DNA of 64,000 nt from Oscillibacter valericigenes Sjm18-20. GTDB lineage: Bacteria; Bacillota; Clostridia; Oscillospirales; Oscillospiraceae. The position numbers and the translations under genes are program-made. The notes below the pieces were generated by a model. The model saw nothing but the letters and a program-made list of their open reading frames with translations, was not told where the DNA came from and did not search any database. Where the stretch lies: positions 4,340,001 to 4,404,000 of the forward strand of contig AP012044.1 in the NCBI GenBank assembly GCA_000283575.1. Reading direction: 5' to 3'. Shown here one piece after another: positions 52,782-60,747 of this stretch; the stretch's first letter is position 1, and every line of letters starts with the position of its first letter.

Positions 52782-52817
52782 GACCAATAATTTTCGAAAA
52801 AGAGAGGATTCATTTCC

Positions 52818-53225
52818 ATGGCGGAGAAAACCACCGGCTTTGTCGCCGAATTCAGAAAATTTATTGCCCGAGGCAATGTAATGGACATGGCTGTCGGCGT
52901 AATCGTAGGCGGTGCGTTCAAGTCCATCGCAGATTCTCTGGTCAACGACATCATCATGCCCATCATCAGTCTGGCAACGGGAAATATTACCTTTCCAGAA
53001 ATGACTCTGGTTGTGGGGGACAATCTGACCGTCATCCCCTACGGCAATTTTCTGGCGACAATTTTGAACTTTCTCATTACAGCTTTCGCCGTCTTCTGCG
53101 TTGTTAAGGCAATCAACCGCTTTTACAAAAAGGATGAGAAGGCCTCCGCCGCACCTTCTGCCCCCAGTAGGGAGGAGACACTGCTTACGGAGATTCGGGA
53201 TCTTTTAAAGGAACAGCAAAAATGA
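52818..53225 (+). CDS. mscL: Large-conductance mechanosensitive channel MscL
   Basis: A 135-residue MscL that opens under membrane tension to release solutes. The N-terminal helix and TM1 (EFRKFIARGNVMDMAVGVIVGGAF), an extracellular loop, TM2 (about 75-97) and a charged C-terminal helix (EETLLTEIRDLLKEQ) are all present. The ATG follows AGAGAGGATTCATTTCC. It overlaps rsmG by 4 bp (ATGA), so the two are coupled. Its ~165-nt leader holds structured sequence. Confidence 0.96.
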   Translation: MAEKTTGFVAEFRKFIARGNVMDMAVGVIVGGAFKSIADSLVNDIIMPIISLATGNITFPEMTLVVGDNLTVIPYGNFLATILNFLITAFAVFCVVKAINRFYKKDEKASAAPSAPSREETLLTEIRDLLKEQQK

Positions 53226-53920
53226 TAGAAACGACCCTCAGAGATGGCCTTGTCCAGCTGGAACTTCCCACCGACGCCATCCCCTCCCTGCTGCGCTACG
53301 CAACACTGCTGGAGGAAAAAAACAAAGTCATGAACCTGACCGCCATCAAGGATCCGGACGAAGTGGCCCGTCTTCATTTTCTGGATAGCGCGGCGCTGCT
53401 GAAGTTGATGGATTTTCGGGGCAGAACCGTGGTGGATGTGGGTACCGGGGCCGGCTTTCCCGGTCTTCCAATTCGCATTCTGGAACCCTCTGCCCGCGTG
53501 ACGCTTCTGGACTCTCTGGGTAAGCGTGTTGCCTTTTTACAGGAGATCTGTGAGGATCTGGGTCTTTCGGACGTGACCTGCGTCCATGCCCGGGCGGAGG
53601 AATTCGCGGCAGAGCACAGGGAGTCTTTTGATGTGGCGGTCTCTCGCGCCGTGGCCTCTCTCCCCCTGCTGGCGGAGCTGTGCCTGCCGCTTGTAAAATT
53701 GGAGGGCAAGTTTGTGGCTATGAAATCCGTGGACAGCGGTGAGGAATTGAATACCGCCGCAAAAGCCATTGAAATTCTGGGCGGTCGCGTGGCCGAAGTC
53801 AGGGACTATGCCATTCCAGGAACAGCGGTCACCCACCGGGCGGTGCAGATCGAAAAGGTAAAGCCCACGCCGCCGAAATATCCACGCCCCTTCACAAAGA
53901 TCAAAAAAGCCCCCCTTTAA
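53222..53920 (+). CDS. rsmG: 16S rRNA m7G527 methyltransferase RsmG (GidB)
   Basis: A 232-residue SAM-dependent methyltransferase acting on G527 of 16S rRNA, a site near the streptomycin-binding region. The SAM motif is VVDVGTGAGFPGLPIRI, followed by LLDSLGKRVAFL and SRAVASLPLLAELCLP. Start codon overlaps the mscL stop. In many Firmicutes rsmG follows mnmG and precedes noc or parA; here it is apart from all of them. A short basic C-terminus (RPFTKIKKAPL) is present. Confidence 0.95.
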   Translation: MIETTLRDGLVQLELPTDAIPSLLRYATLLEEKNKVMNLTAIKDPDEVARLHFLDSAALLKLMDFRGRTVVDVGTGAGFPGLPIRILEPSARVTLLDSLGKRVAFLQEICEDLGLSDVTCVHARAEEFAAEHRESFDVAVSRAVASLPLLAELCLPLVKLEGKFVAMKSVDSGEELNTAAKAIEILGGRVAEVRDYAIPGTAVTHRAVQIEKVKPTPPKYPRPFTKIKKAPL

Positions 53921-53994
53921 ACGCTGAACTTATACCCGTGGGCCGCCGTTTGGTTCACAAAATGTAAATTTTTATGATAAAGTGTTAAATTGTT

Positions 53995-54023
53995 TTGATT
54001 TTAGCGAATTCTTCCTGTAATAT
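53995..54023 (+). promoter_or_regulatory. Promoter of the minD-like operon
   Basis: TTGATT (53995-54000), 17-nt spacer, TAATAT (54018-54023), 26 nt before the start codon of the MinD-like gene. Confidence 0.65.
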
Positions 54024-54049
54024 CAGGATATAAAAGAGGTGAAGTCCGA

Positions 54050-54793
54050 ATGGGTGAATGTATCGCCGTTGTCTCCGGCAAGGGCGGAACCGGCAAGACC
54101 TCCTTTGTGGCGGGAGTCGGGTCCGCCATGGCCAAGGCCGGAAAGCATGTGCTTTGCATCGACTGTGACATCGGACTTCGGAATCTGGATCTGGCGTTAG
54201 GGCTCACAGACAAGGCCCTGATGGACTTTTCCGATGTGGCCCAGGGCCGATGTTCATTGGAGGATGCGGTGGTGAGCCAATCCCGCCTTCCCACGCTGGA
54301 GCTGCTCACCGCACCGGCACGCAGCCGTGGACGTCCCATCAGTGAGAATCAGTTCCGCGCCCTGCTGAACAAGGTCCGGGAGCGGTATGATTACTGTCTT
54401 CTGGACGCTCCGGCGGGTCTGGACGTCGGTTTTCGTCTGGCGATCTGCGGAGCGGACCGCTGCATCGTGGTGACCACGTCGGACGCCGCCTCATTGCGGG
54501 ACGCGCAGCATACGGTTATGGAGATGGAGTCCTTCCCCCGTGGAAAACTGCATCTGGTGGTAAACCGCGTGCGCAAAAAGCTGCTTCGGAACATGCACGC
54601 CACAATCGACGATGCCATCGACACCGCGGGTCTGCCCCTGATTGGGGTAGTACCGGAGGACGACGGGCTGCCTCTGGCGCTGAACCGGGGCATCCCGCTG
54701 CTGCTGACGGACGACAGTCTGGCCGCCACCGCCTATCAAAACATCACCCGGCGTCTCATGGGACAGCGCGTGCCCCTGATGCGCATAAAATAG
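54050..54793 (+). CDS. MinD-like ATPase without a membrane-targeting helix
   Basis: A 247-residue deviant-Walker ATPase. The P-loop is SGKGGTGKTSF, the switch region CIDCDIGLRNLDLALG matches MinD rather than Soj, and LLDAPAGLDVGF is the Walker B equivalent. MinD places MinC to block polar division. The C-terminus ends ITRRLMGQRVPLMRIK, short of the amphipathic helix that usually follows, so membrane binding may be lost. No minC, minE or divIVA is nearby. It is 15 bp upstream of a methylglyoxal-synthase-like gene and surely co-transcribed. The ATG follows AAGAGGTGAAGTCCGA. Confidence 0.85.
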   Translation: MGECIAVVSGKGGTGKTSFVAGVGSAMAKAGKHVLCIDCDIGLRNLDLALGLTDKALMDFSDVAQGRCSLEDAVVSQSRLPTLELLTAPARSRGRPISENQFRALLNKVRERYDYCLLDAPAGLDVGFRLAICGADRCIVVTTSDAASLRDAQHTVMEMESFPRGKLHLVVNRVRKKLLRNMHATIDDAIDTAGLPLIGVVPEDDGLPLALNRGIPLLLTDDSLAATAYQNITRRLMGQRVPLMRIK

Positions 54794-54808
54794 AAAGGAG
54801 TTTTTCTA

Positions 54809-55225
54809 ATGAATATTGCAATTATGTCCCACGATAACCGGAAAGACCTAATGGTCCAGTTTTGCACGGCCTACGCCGGAATTCTCTCCAAGCACACTCT
54901 CTTCGCCACCAACACGACGGGCCATATGGTCTCCGAGGCCACCGGTCTGGACGTTCACTGCTTTCTCTCCTTTGCCCACGGCGGCTGTCAGCAGATCGGT
55001 GCCCGTATTGCCTATAACGAGATTGATCTGGTCTTGTTTTTCGACGACCCCAACAGTCCCAGTATGGCTGAAGACGTGACCTACATCTCCCGTTTGTGCG
55101 ACCAGAACAACATTCCCTATGCAAGCAACATCGCCACGGCGGAAATGCTAATTCTGGGGCTGGCACGGGGCGATCTGGACTGGCGCGACATCGTCAATCC
55201 CAAAAAACCGCGCCCCCAAGGCTGA
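54809..55225 (+). CDS. Methylglyoxal-synthase-like protein, catalytic Asp replaced
   Basis: A 138-residue MGS-fold protein. It keeps the family start (SHDNRKDLM), the phosphate-site TNTTG and EATGLDV, and ends GDLDWRDIVN like clostridial MgsA. The active site is altered: the GGDQQ motif that carries the catalytic base (Asp71 in E. coli MgsA) reads GGCQQ with Cys60, the preceding SG pair reads SF, and the PHEPD segment with the catalytic His is replaced by SMAEDV, one residue shorter. Conversion of dihydroxyacetone phosphate to methylglyoxal is therefore unlikely; ligand binding may persist. It follows the MinD-like gene by 15 bp with AGAAAGGAG upstream. Confidence 0.85.
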   Translation: MNIAIMSHDNRKDLMVQFCTAYAGILSKHTLFATNTTGHMVSEATGLDVHCFLSFAHGGCQQIGARIAYNEIDLVLFFDDPNSPSMAEDVTYISRLCDQNNIPYASNIATAEMLILGLARGDLDWRDIVNPKKPRPQG

Positions 55226-55254
55226 GCACATATCAAGCTCAACCTGAATACCGC

Positions 55255-55497
55255 GTTGATGCCGCAGCAGTAACCTGCGAACCGCCGGACAGAGAAAAAC
55301 GCCTATGGCTGAGAGCGTTTGGGTGGAACCGGGCCAAGGACAGCGACGGAGCGGGGGCGGAGACGTCCACGGTTCCTCCCCGTACAGACGGAGGCCAAAA
55401 GGAGAGACGGATTTTTTCCTCTCTTGAATTTGGGTGGCACCACGAAGCGTTTTCCGCTCTCGTCCCAAAACCAGGGGATGAGAGCGCCTTTTTTTAG
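55255..55497 (+). ncRNA. T-box leader specific for tRNA-His
   Basis: The T-box proper is TTTGGGTGGCACCACGAAGC (near 55429-55448), with the UGGC bulge that pairs with tRNA-His CCA end. Upstream are the stem I elements AGTAA (about 55268) and CAGAGA, a distal-loop-like GGGTGGAACC (55321-55330), and a candidate specifier CAC (55368-55370), a histidine codon. The terminator is at 55455-55495. The downstream gene is hisS, in agreement with the codon. The exact specifier was placed by eye and is less certain than the T-box itself. Confidence 0.9.
55455..55495 (+). terminator. T-box regulated terminator of hisS
   Basis: CGCTCTCGTCCC (55455-55466) pairs with GGGATGAGAGCG (55475-55486) with one G-U pair, then CCTTTTTTT. 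Confidence 0.9.
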
Positions 55498-55538
55498 TTT
55501 AAACTTAACTCATAAAAATAAAATAAAGGAGTTTTATC

Positions 55539-56894
55539 ATGGCTATTTTAAAACCCCGCACCCTCTCCGGCTTTATGGAACTGCTCCCCGCGCCTCAGCA
55601 GCAGATGGAGCGCATTATGGAGGTTCTGCGTCAGACCTATTCTCTCTACGGCTTCACGCCTCTGGACACCCCCATTATTGAGGCCAGCGAGGTTCTTTTA
55701 GCCAAGGGCGGCGGTGAGACGGAAAAGCAGATATACCGCTTTTCCAAGGGAGATGCCGACCTGAGCCTCCGCTTCGACCTGACGGTCCCTCTCGCAAAAT
55801 ACGTGGCCATGCACTACAACGAGCTCAGCTTTCCCTTTCGCCGTTTCCAGATTGGAAAGGTCTACCGAGGCGAGCGGGCCCAGCGGGGCCGCTTCCGGGA
55901 GTTTTATCAGGCGGACATCGACATCATCGGAGACGGCAAGCTGGCCCCTATCAACGACGCGGAAATTCCCGCCATCATTTACAAGGTTTTCTCCACTCTG
56001 GGCCTGAAGCGGTTCCAGATTCGAGTGAACAACCGGAAAATTCTGAACGGGTTCTATGCCATGCTGGGCCTTTCCGAACTGTCCGGCGACGTGATGCGAA
56101 CGGTGGACAAGCTGGATAAGATCGGCGCGGATATGGTCCGGGCCATATTGGTGGATGACTTTTCCGTCCCGGGGGAAAAGGCCGACGAGATCCTTAAATT
56201 CATCGCCATTTCCGGCGGCAGCGACACGATTCTCCAGTCTCTGGAGGGCTACCGCGGCCGGAATCCCCTGTTCGACGAGGGACTGGACGAGCTGAGTATG
56301 GTGGTGAAATACCTGGGGGCCTTCGGTGTCCCCGCGGAGAACTTTGTGGTGGACCTTACCATCGCCCGCGGTCTGGATTATTACACCGGAACCGTGTATG
56401 AGACTACCCTCCTGGACCACCCCGAGGTGGGCTCCGTCTGTTCCGGCGGGCGATATGACAATCTGGCAGAATACTACACGGAAAAACAGCTTCCCGGCGT
56501 GGGCATCTCTATCGGCCTGACCCGGCTGTTCTACGTTCTGGGGGAACAGGGAATGCTGAATCCCGATCTGCCCACCGCGCCCACCGACGTACTGATTCTA
56601 CCCATGACGGAGAACCTGGCTCCTGCCATCTCCTTTGCCACCCTCCTGCGGGAAAACGGCATCCGGGCACAGCTGCACTGCGAAGAAAAGAAGTTCAAGG
56701 CGAAAATATCCTACGCCGACAAACTGCGCATTCCCTATGTGGTTTTTTTGGGAGAGGACGAGATCAAGGCGGGAGTTGTCGCCTGCAAAGACATGGCCAC
56801 CGGTGAACAGACAAAGCTGGACGCTGCCGCAACGGTGTACCGTATTAAGGCGGGACTTGCAGAAAAAGACAAGGGTTCCGTCATTCTGGAATGA
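55539..56894 (+). CDS. hisS: Histidyl-tRNA synthetase
   Basis: A 451-residue class II synthetase charging tRNA-His. Motif 2 is in FRRFQIGKVYRGERAQRGRFRE, the histidine-specific segment is LTIARGLDYYTGTVYE, and the C-terminal anticodon-binding domain (about 325-425) has VLILPMTENL and FKAKISYADKLRIPYVVFLG. The ATG follows AAAGGAGTTTTATC. It overlaps the following hypothetical gene by 4 bp. Expression is controlled by the upstream T-box. Confidence 0.97.
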   Translation: MAILKPRTLSGFMELLPAPQQQMERIMEVLRQTYSLYGFTPLDTPIIEASEVLLAKGGGETEKQIYRFSKGDADLSLRFDLTVPLAKYVAMHYNELSFPFRRFQIGKVYRGERAQRGRFREFYQADIDIIGDGKLAPINDAEIPAIIYKVFSTLGLKRFQIRVNNRKILNGFYAMLGLSELSGDVMRTVDKLDKIGADMVRAILVDDFSVPGEKADEILKFIAISGGSDTILQSLEGYRGRNPLFDEGLDELSMVVKYLGAFGVPAENFVVDLTIARGLDYYTGTVYETTLLDHPEVGSVCSGGRYDNLAEYYTEKQLPGVGISIGLTRLFYVLGEQGMLNPDLPTAPTDVLILPMTENLAPAISFATLLRENGIRAQLHCEEKKFKAKISYADKLRIPYVVFLGEDEIKAGVVACKDMATGEQTKLDAAATVYRIKAGLAEKDKGSVILE

Positions 56895-57457
56895 GTGGCG
56901 TGAAAGAGCGGGATCGTCAAAGGAGATTCACTCTGAAACTTGCGGTTCTGTGCCTCCTGCTGACCCTCATGGCGGGAGGATTCTGGTATGCCCGGCCTGT
57001 GGGGCTTGACATCCTCTCCCCCGGTATGGAGCCGGAATTAATTGATATCACGCTGACCCGCTTTTGTGAAGATCATCAATCGGAGTTCCGAAACCTCCAA
57101 CTGGCTTCCAATGAACCGGGATTTGACGAACTGCTCGCCCGACTGGAGGAGCTTCATTTCCGGCGGCCACCCACCAATCTCGTGCTCCAGGCCATACCAT
57201 GCCTGGAAAACCTGACTTCCCAGCCCAAAATACTGGAGGACGGCGATATTGAGGACCTCTTTATTACCCTCGCCCGGTCAGGCCCGGAGGATTGGAGCTA
57301 TGCGCAGCTGGAATTTTCCATCGACGAGTGGTCCTATCGGGACTTTGAACACAATGTCATGCTCCCCCTTGGCATGTCCCAAAGCAAAGAAAATGGACAG
57401 AATTTGGGGCGGGAACTGTGGGATAAAGCGTTGCCTTCTAAATCCTATTTGCAATAA
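56891..57457 (+). CDS. Hypothetical membrane-anchored protein, 188 residues
   Basis: A protein with a basic start (SGVKERDRQRRF), one transmembrane helix (about 14-33) and a ~150-residue extracytoplasmic domain rich in acidic residues, with no Cys pair beyond single residues and no repeats. No family is recognised. Its ATG overlaps the hisS stop (ATGA), so it is translated from the T-box-controlled hisS transcript; why a histidine-responsive transcript would carry it is unclear. About 165 bp of AT-rich sequence separates it from aspS. Confidence 0.75.
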   Translation: MSGVKERDRQRRFTLKLAVLCLLLTLMAGGFWYARPVGLDILSPGMEPELIDITLTRFCEDHQSEFRNLQLASNEPGFDELLARLEELHFRRPPTNLVLQAIPCLENLTSQPKILEDGDIEDLFITLARSGPEDWSYAQLEFSIDEWSYRDFEHNVMLPLGMSQSKENGQNLGRELWDKALPSKSYLQ

Positions 57458-57624
57458 TTTAAAATATAAATACTGATAGTATATATAACGTAAAAGGATA
57501 TGGCTTACGGGGTGCATCTTATGCTCTCTTCCTCCTGGGCCTATTTTGACTTAAAGCTTTTTATTTAAAATTTCTCCGCTTCAATTATAAGTTCCATTTG
57601 CTATATAGAAAGGAATTCAATGTC

Positions 57625-59400
57625 ATGACACAATCAAGAACCCATACCTGCGGGGAGCTGCGGCTCGCCGATGCGGGTAAGGCCGTCACCATCGTGGGGT
57701 GGTTGGAAAATGTTCGGGAAGTCGGCGCGGAGCTGGCTTTTGCCGTCATCCGGGATTTTTACGGCACCACACAAGTGGTGGCAGAGACAGCTGACGCCGT
57801 GAAAACCCTCAAGGGCATCAACAAGGAGTCCACGATCTCCGTTTCCGGGGCGGTCAGGGAGAGGGCCAGCAAGAACCCCAAGCTGCCCACAGGCGAGATT
57901 GAGGTGGTTCCCTCGGCCATTGAGGTGCTTGGCCGCTGCCGCTATAACGAGCTGCCCTTCCCCATTAACCGAAGCCGGGAGGCCGACGAGCTGACCCGCC
58001 TGAAATACCGGTATCTTGACCTGCGCAACCCCGACGTGAAGAAGAATATCATTTTAAGAAGCAAGGTGGTCTCCGCTCTGCGTCAGTCTATGACGGAACA
58101 TGGTTTTCTGGAAATCACCACCCCCATTCTCACCGCCTCCTCCCCCGAAGGGGCCCGGGATTATCTGGTGCCTGCCCGGAACCACCCCGGTAAATTCTAT
58201 GCCCTGCCTCAGGCGCCCCAGCAGTTCAAACAGCTTTTGATGGTCTCGGGCTTCGACCGCTATTTTCAGATTGCTCCCTGCTTCCGGGACGAGGACGCCC
58301 GGGCCGACCGCTCACCCGGCGAGTTCTATCAGCTGGACATGGAGATGGCCTTCGCCTCACAGGAAGATGTGTTTGCCGTGCTGGAGGATGTACTTCCTCC
58401 CATCTTCGCCAAATTCGGCGCATATGACCGGGCCAGCGATGCGCCGTTTTCCCGCATTCCCTACATGGAGGCCATGGAAAAATACGGCTCCGATAAGCCG
58501 GATCTTCGCATCGACCTGACCGTACAGGATGCCACGGAGGTGCTCTCCGGCTGTGGCTTTGAACCTTTTGCTGGGAACAGCGTCAAGGCCGTCGTCGTCT
58601 CCGGCTTCAAAGAGACCCGCAAGTTTATCGACAAAACGCTGACCGACGTGGAAACCCAGGCTGGAAACAAAGCCTATTGGTTCCGTCTGGACGAAAACGG
58701 GGAACTGGTAGGCGGCATCTCTAAATTCGTCACCTTCTGCAAAGATGCAGTTGTATCCGCTCTGGGTCTGAAAGCGGGAGACTTTGTGGCCCTGTCCGCC
58801 GGGAAGCTCACCGCTGCCCAGAAAACCGCCGGTGTGCTGGTGAAGACGCTGGGTGCCGCCGTCCCCGGTCACATGGATAAAGAACAGTATGCCTTCTGCT
58901 GGATCGTAGACTTTCCCATGTATGAAATCGGAGACGAGTCCGGCCAGCTGGAATTCTGCCACAACCCGTTTTCCATGCCCTCCGGCGGGCTGGAGGTGCT
59001 TCTCAAAGCGGAATCCGGCGAGATCGACCCTCTGCGCATCACCGCCGACCAATATGACCTGGTGTGCAACGGCGTGGAGCTCTCCTCCGGCGCGGTGCGG
59101 AACCACGACCCGGAAATTATGGTCAAGGCTTTCGAACTGGTGCGTCTGGGCGAAGACGACGTGAAGGCCAAGTTCCCCGCCATGTACAACGCTTTTTGTT
59201 ATGGCGCGCCCCCACACGCGGGCATTGCCCCGGGCGTGGACCGGATGGTCATGCTGCTGGCGGGTGAGGACTCCATCCGGGAGATCATCCCCTTCCCCAT
59301 GAATAAGAACGCGCAGGATGTGATGATGGATGCCCCCGGCGCCGTCACCCAAAAGCAGCTGGATGAGCTGCACATTGCGCTGGTGAAACCAGAAGCTTAA
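57625..59400 (+). CDS. aspS: Aspartyl-tRNA synthetase, bacterial type
   Basis: A 591-residue class II synthetase with an N-terminal OB-fold anticodon domain (about 1-105, VTIVGWLENVREVG), class II core with motif 2 in IAPCFRDEDARADRSPGEFYQ, the bacterial GAD insertion (about 285-420) and motif 3 in GIAPGVDRMVMLLAG. The start at 57625 is chosen because AAAGGA lies upstream and homologues begin near MTQSRTH; an ATG at 57598 is less likely. No T-box was found in the 167 bp upstream, in contrast to the adjacent hisS. Confidence 0.97.
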   Translation: MTQSRTHTCGELRLADAGKAVTIVGWLENVREVGAELAFAVIRDFYGTTQVVAETADAVKTLKGINKESTISVSGAVRERASKNPKLPTGEIEVVPSAIEVLGRCRYNELPFPINRSREADELTRLKYRYLDLRNPDVKKNIILRSKVVSALRQSMTEHGFLEITTPILTASSPEGARDYLVPARNHPGKFYALPQAPQQFKQLLMVSGFDRYFQIAPCFRDEDARADRSPGEFYQLDMEMAFASQEDVFAVLEDVLPPIFAKFGAYDRASDAPFSRIPYMEAMEKYGSDKPDLRIDLTVQDATEVLSGCGFEPFAGNSVKAVVVSGFKETRKFIDKTLTDVETQAGNKAYWFRLDENGELVGGISKFVTFCKDAVVSALGLKAGDFVALSAGKLTAAQKTAGVLVKTLGAAVPGHMDKEQYAFCWIVDFPMYEIGDESGQLEFCHNPFSMPSGGLEVLLKAESGEIDPLRITADQYDLVCNGVELSSGAVRNHDPEIMVKAFELVRLGEDDVKAKFPAMYNAFCYGAPPHAGIAPGVDRMVMLLAGEDSIREIIPFPMNKNAQDVMMDAPGAVTQKQLDELHIALVKPEA

Positions 59401-59438
59401 AGCTTTAAAAAACGCGTGTTTTTGGCGCAGGAGGATTT

Positions 59439-60650
59439 ATGAAACGATTGCTCTATTCCCTGCTGGCCGCGGCCAGCCTGTTTTGTCTGACTTCCTGCGC
59501 CGCGCCTCCTTCGGCTTCCCCGGGCTCTTCCGCTGCGGAAAGTTTCCCGGCGGAGAGCGCCGGTTCCGCCTCTAAGTCCAGCGGTAGCGGGGCATCCTCG
59601 TCCGCTCCCGTTCAAACCAACGAGGAGCGGGCGAAGGCCCTGACGGCCCAGATGACTCTTGAGGAAAAAGTGGGGCAGCTGTTTTTTGCCCGGGTCCCCG
59701 ATACGGACGCGGCGGCGGATGTATCCGCCTATCACCTGGGAGGCTATATTCTCTTTGGCCGGGACACGAAGGACAAAACCGCCAACGAGCTTATCCAGGC
59801 GATCAACCGCTATCAAGAGGCCGCCCGTATTCCCCTGCTCATCGGCGTGGACGAGGAGGGTGGTACTGTGGTGCGCGTCTCCTCCAATCCAAACATTCGC
59901 GCGGAAAAATTTCGCTCACCCCAGCAACTCTACGCCGCCGGCGGTATGGACGCCGTGGTGAAAGATACCCATGAAAAGGATATATTGCTCAAAGCGCTGG
60001 GGTTCAACGTAAATTTGGCCCCGGTAGCGGATGTGTCCACCGACCCCAATGACTTCATCTATGACCGCTCCTTCGGTCAGGACGCACAGGCTACGGCGGA
60101 GTACGTCCGCTCCGTGGTAAAGCAAATGCGCGCCGACGGGATGGGCTGTGTCCTCAAGCACTTTCCCGGCTATGGGAACAATGTGGATACCCATACCGGT
60201 ATCGCCGTCGATAAGCGGCCCATTGAACAGTTTGAAAACTCCGATTTTCTCCCTTTTAAAGCCGGTCTTGAGGCGGGCGGCGATACGGTTTCCGTTTTGG
60301 TGAGCCATAACATTGTGGACTGTCTGACCTCCAAGGCTGACGCGGGTTTTCCGGCCTCTCTCTCTCCAAATGTGCACATTTCTCTTCGTCTGATGATGCA
60401 GGAAGTAGGTGGAGGCGGTCCAATTATGACCGACGATCTGGCTATGGACGCGGTAAAGTCCTATGCGGAAAACGACAGCGTGGCGGTCATGGCAATCAAA
60501 GCCACAAACAGCCTTCTGATCGCCACAGACTACCGCCAGCAGATTCCGCAGGTCATTTCCGCCGTGGAGGACGGGACGCTGGACGAAAACCTTGTCGATT
60601 TCGCCTGCGCCCAGGTGCTCCAGTGGAAAATAGCTCTGGGGCTGTTGTGA
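59439..60650 (+). CDS. GH3 lipoprotein, NagZ-like beta-N-acetylhexosaminidase
   Basis: A 403-residue secreted lipoprotein. The signal peptide ends in LTSC with Cys20 as the lipidation site (substrate of LspA encoded at 5482), followed by a Ser/Ala-rich linker. The GH3 domain starts near residue 67 (MTLEEKVGQLFFAR). NagZ-type catalytic features are KHFPGYG followed by DTHTG, holding the Asp-His acid/base pair, and the nucleophile Asp in IMTDDLAMDAV. It should remove GlcNAc from peptidoglycan fragments outside the cell. The ATG follows GGAGGATTT. Confidence 0.92.
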   Translation: MKRLLYSLLAAASLFCLTSCAAPPSASPGSSAAESFPAESAGSASKSSGSGASSSAPVQTNEERAKALTAQMTLEEKVGQLFFARVPDTDAAADVSAYHLGGYILFGRDTKDKTANELIQAINRYQEAARIPLLIGVDEEGGTVVRVSSNPNIRAEKFRSPQQLYAAGGMDAVVKDTHEKDILLKALGFNVNLAPVADVSTDPNDFIYDRSFGQDAQATAEYVRSVVKQMRADGMGCVLKHFPGYGNNVDTHTGIAVDKRPIEQFENSDFLPFKAGLEAGGDTVSVLVSHNIVDCLTSKADAGFPASLSPNVHISLRLMMQEVGGGGPIMTDDLAMDAVKSYAENDSVAVMAIKATNSLLIATDYRQQIPQVISAVEDGTLDENLVDFACAQVLQWKIALGLL

Positions 60651-60682
60651 GAGAAACCTTTTGTCTGTTTCCTCCGTCTAAA

Positions 60683-60727
60683 AAGCAGAGCCGCCCGTTT
60701 TGGAAGGACGGGCGGCTCTGCTTCACA
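60683..60727. terminator. Hairpin between the GH3 gene and the next gene
   Basis: AAGCAGAGCCGCCCGT (60683-60698) pairs perfectly with ACGGGCGGCTCTGCTT (60708-60723), 9-nt loop. The plus-strand U tract is poor (CTTCACAGG) while the minus strand gives TTTTAGA. It probably terminates or stabilises the GH3 transcript. Confidence 0.7.
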
Positions 60728-60747
60728 GGATAAAAAGGAGGTCTCTT

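Noticed and set aside
55319..55340. A second T-box-like GGGTGGAACC, suggesting tandem T-boxes before hisS
   Set aside because: It fits the conserved distal loop of stem I in the single leader, and no terminator follows it.
57541..57624. TTCAAT-16-TATATA as an aspS promoter
   Set aside because: It would start transcription only about 10 nt before the start codon and remove the ribosome-binding site.
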